A DNA stretch of 64,000 nt from Homalodisca vitripennis (Eukaryota; Arthropoda; Insecta; Hemiptera; Cicadellidae): the NCBI RefSeq assembly GCF_021130785.1, contig NC_060215.1, positions 67,460,501 through 67,524,500 of the forward strand, given 5' to 3'. Under the pieces are notes generated by a model. That model saw only the letters and a list, made by a program, of their open reading frames with translations, did no database searches and had not been told where the DNA came from. Positions 63,200-64,000 of the stretch are shown here, one piece after another. The position numbers were made by a program, and so were the translations under genes. How positions within the stretch are numbered: position 1 is the first letter of the stretch; each line of letters begins with the position of its first letter.

Positions 63200-64000
63200 G
63201 TGTTGTACATTTACAACCCGCTAATTAAATATCTGACCAGATTTAATTCAATGTGCATAATTTAAATTCAACAATTTCTTTGTAATTTTAATAAGCTTTT
63301 AGTACACAAAAAGTAATTTTGGATATACACTTTTTTATTTCAAACCTTGTAATTTTATTTTCACCAACAGACAAGATTTACAACTATGTACCGCAAGGCT
63401 CATGGATATTCAATTTATAAAGCGACCAACGTCCCAGTGCAATATACGATATGAAATATTTTTTTATTTATTAGTGCAGTTTACAATGTAGTTACTGGTT
63501 GATATTTACTGAGGAATCATAATTGTAGAAACTAGATGTTTTACGTGTATGATGGAGAGAGATTAGACTACAACTCAAACGTCAACCTAAAACTTTATGT
63601 AATTACGTTTTTACCTTAAAGTGTTACTATTTGGTAAAACATTACACTTGACATTCACTCGTACTGCGTAAACAGAGACTTTAACACTTGTGGTGACTGG
63701 ATCAAATGGGTTTCAGCTTGTCGTTGTTTCTGCCACTGTGGAAGCTCTTGCGAAGTCTTGCAACCATGTAAACTGTCTAGCAGCTGAGAACTAGTGGCCA
63801 GAGCAAGGTCAGGTGGTCAAGGCAGAAAACTCCCTCTGCTGGTGGATGGCGGGAATTCGCCTAACATCGGAGTCCACTGTCTCTTTTCCGAGGTGTCAGG
63901 GTATTCATATCGTAGAGTGCTGAACCCAAACTCAGTATTCCTTTAGAACATTCGTCATTAATATCAGTTGTTACATTAACAACAAAACCTATTTTAGGAG
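63200..64000. other. No gene supported; GC-rich patch at the end
   Basis: AT-rich to about 63650, then a GC-richer block to 63930 (GGCCAGAGCAAGGTCAGGTGG, CCCTCTGCTGGTGGATGGCG). It may be an exon edge or element; all frames have stops. Confidence 0.3.

Overview
This is AT-rich nuclear DNA from a eukaryote, most likely an insect and possibly a hemipteran. The reasons are the very low coding density, GT/AG-bounded candidate exons, long CA/TA microsatellites, and many decayed transposons: non-LTR elements with short tandem tails, hAT, mariner-like and Helitron remnants. Species cannot be named from the sequence alone. No rRNA, intact tRNA, prokaryotic operon or CRISPR array was seen. Most open frames in the window are chance or microsatellite shadows.

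Host gene content is sparse and comes as isolated exons. A terminal coding exon (4993-5190, +) ends a gene whose upstream part is left of, or scattered in, the first 5 kb; a possible partner exon lies at 1312-1425. A first coding exon with a signal peptide and a strong donor site lies at 45154-45223 (+) in a CpG-richer promoter-like patch. A candidate next exon at 48902-49048 is in a compatible splice phase. Another signal-peptide-like small frame is at 24375-24509 (+), and a noncoding first-exon/promoter candidate is at about 29140-29230.

The window is otherwise a palimpsest of mobile DNA. From 8.7 to 11.8 kb, mariner-like inverted ends with TA flanks bracket a nest of other elements, including a LINE reverse-transcriptase C-terminus on the minus strand. 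From 13.9 to 15.8 kb there is a striking tandem array with exactly two unit sizes, 100 and 75 bp. From 17.4 to 20.1 kb a roughly 75-bp minisatellite is split by a 2.25-kb hAT-like element with recognisable termini and a near-perfect 8-bp target duplication. A decayed Helitron helicase follows at 20.46-21.04 kb. Around 28-33 kb there are long CA/TA tracts next to several LINE 3' ends. A decayed LINE reverse transcriptase occupies 38.15-39.98 kb. Near-identical 174-bp direct repeats sit at 60.14 and 61.44 kb.

I found no convincing new multi-gene system. The best leads are the nested hAT insertion with a reconstructible empty site, the two-size satellite, the secreted-protein first exon, the fold-back at 36.4 kb and the recent 174-bp duplication.
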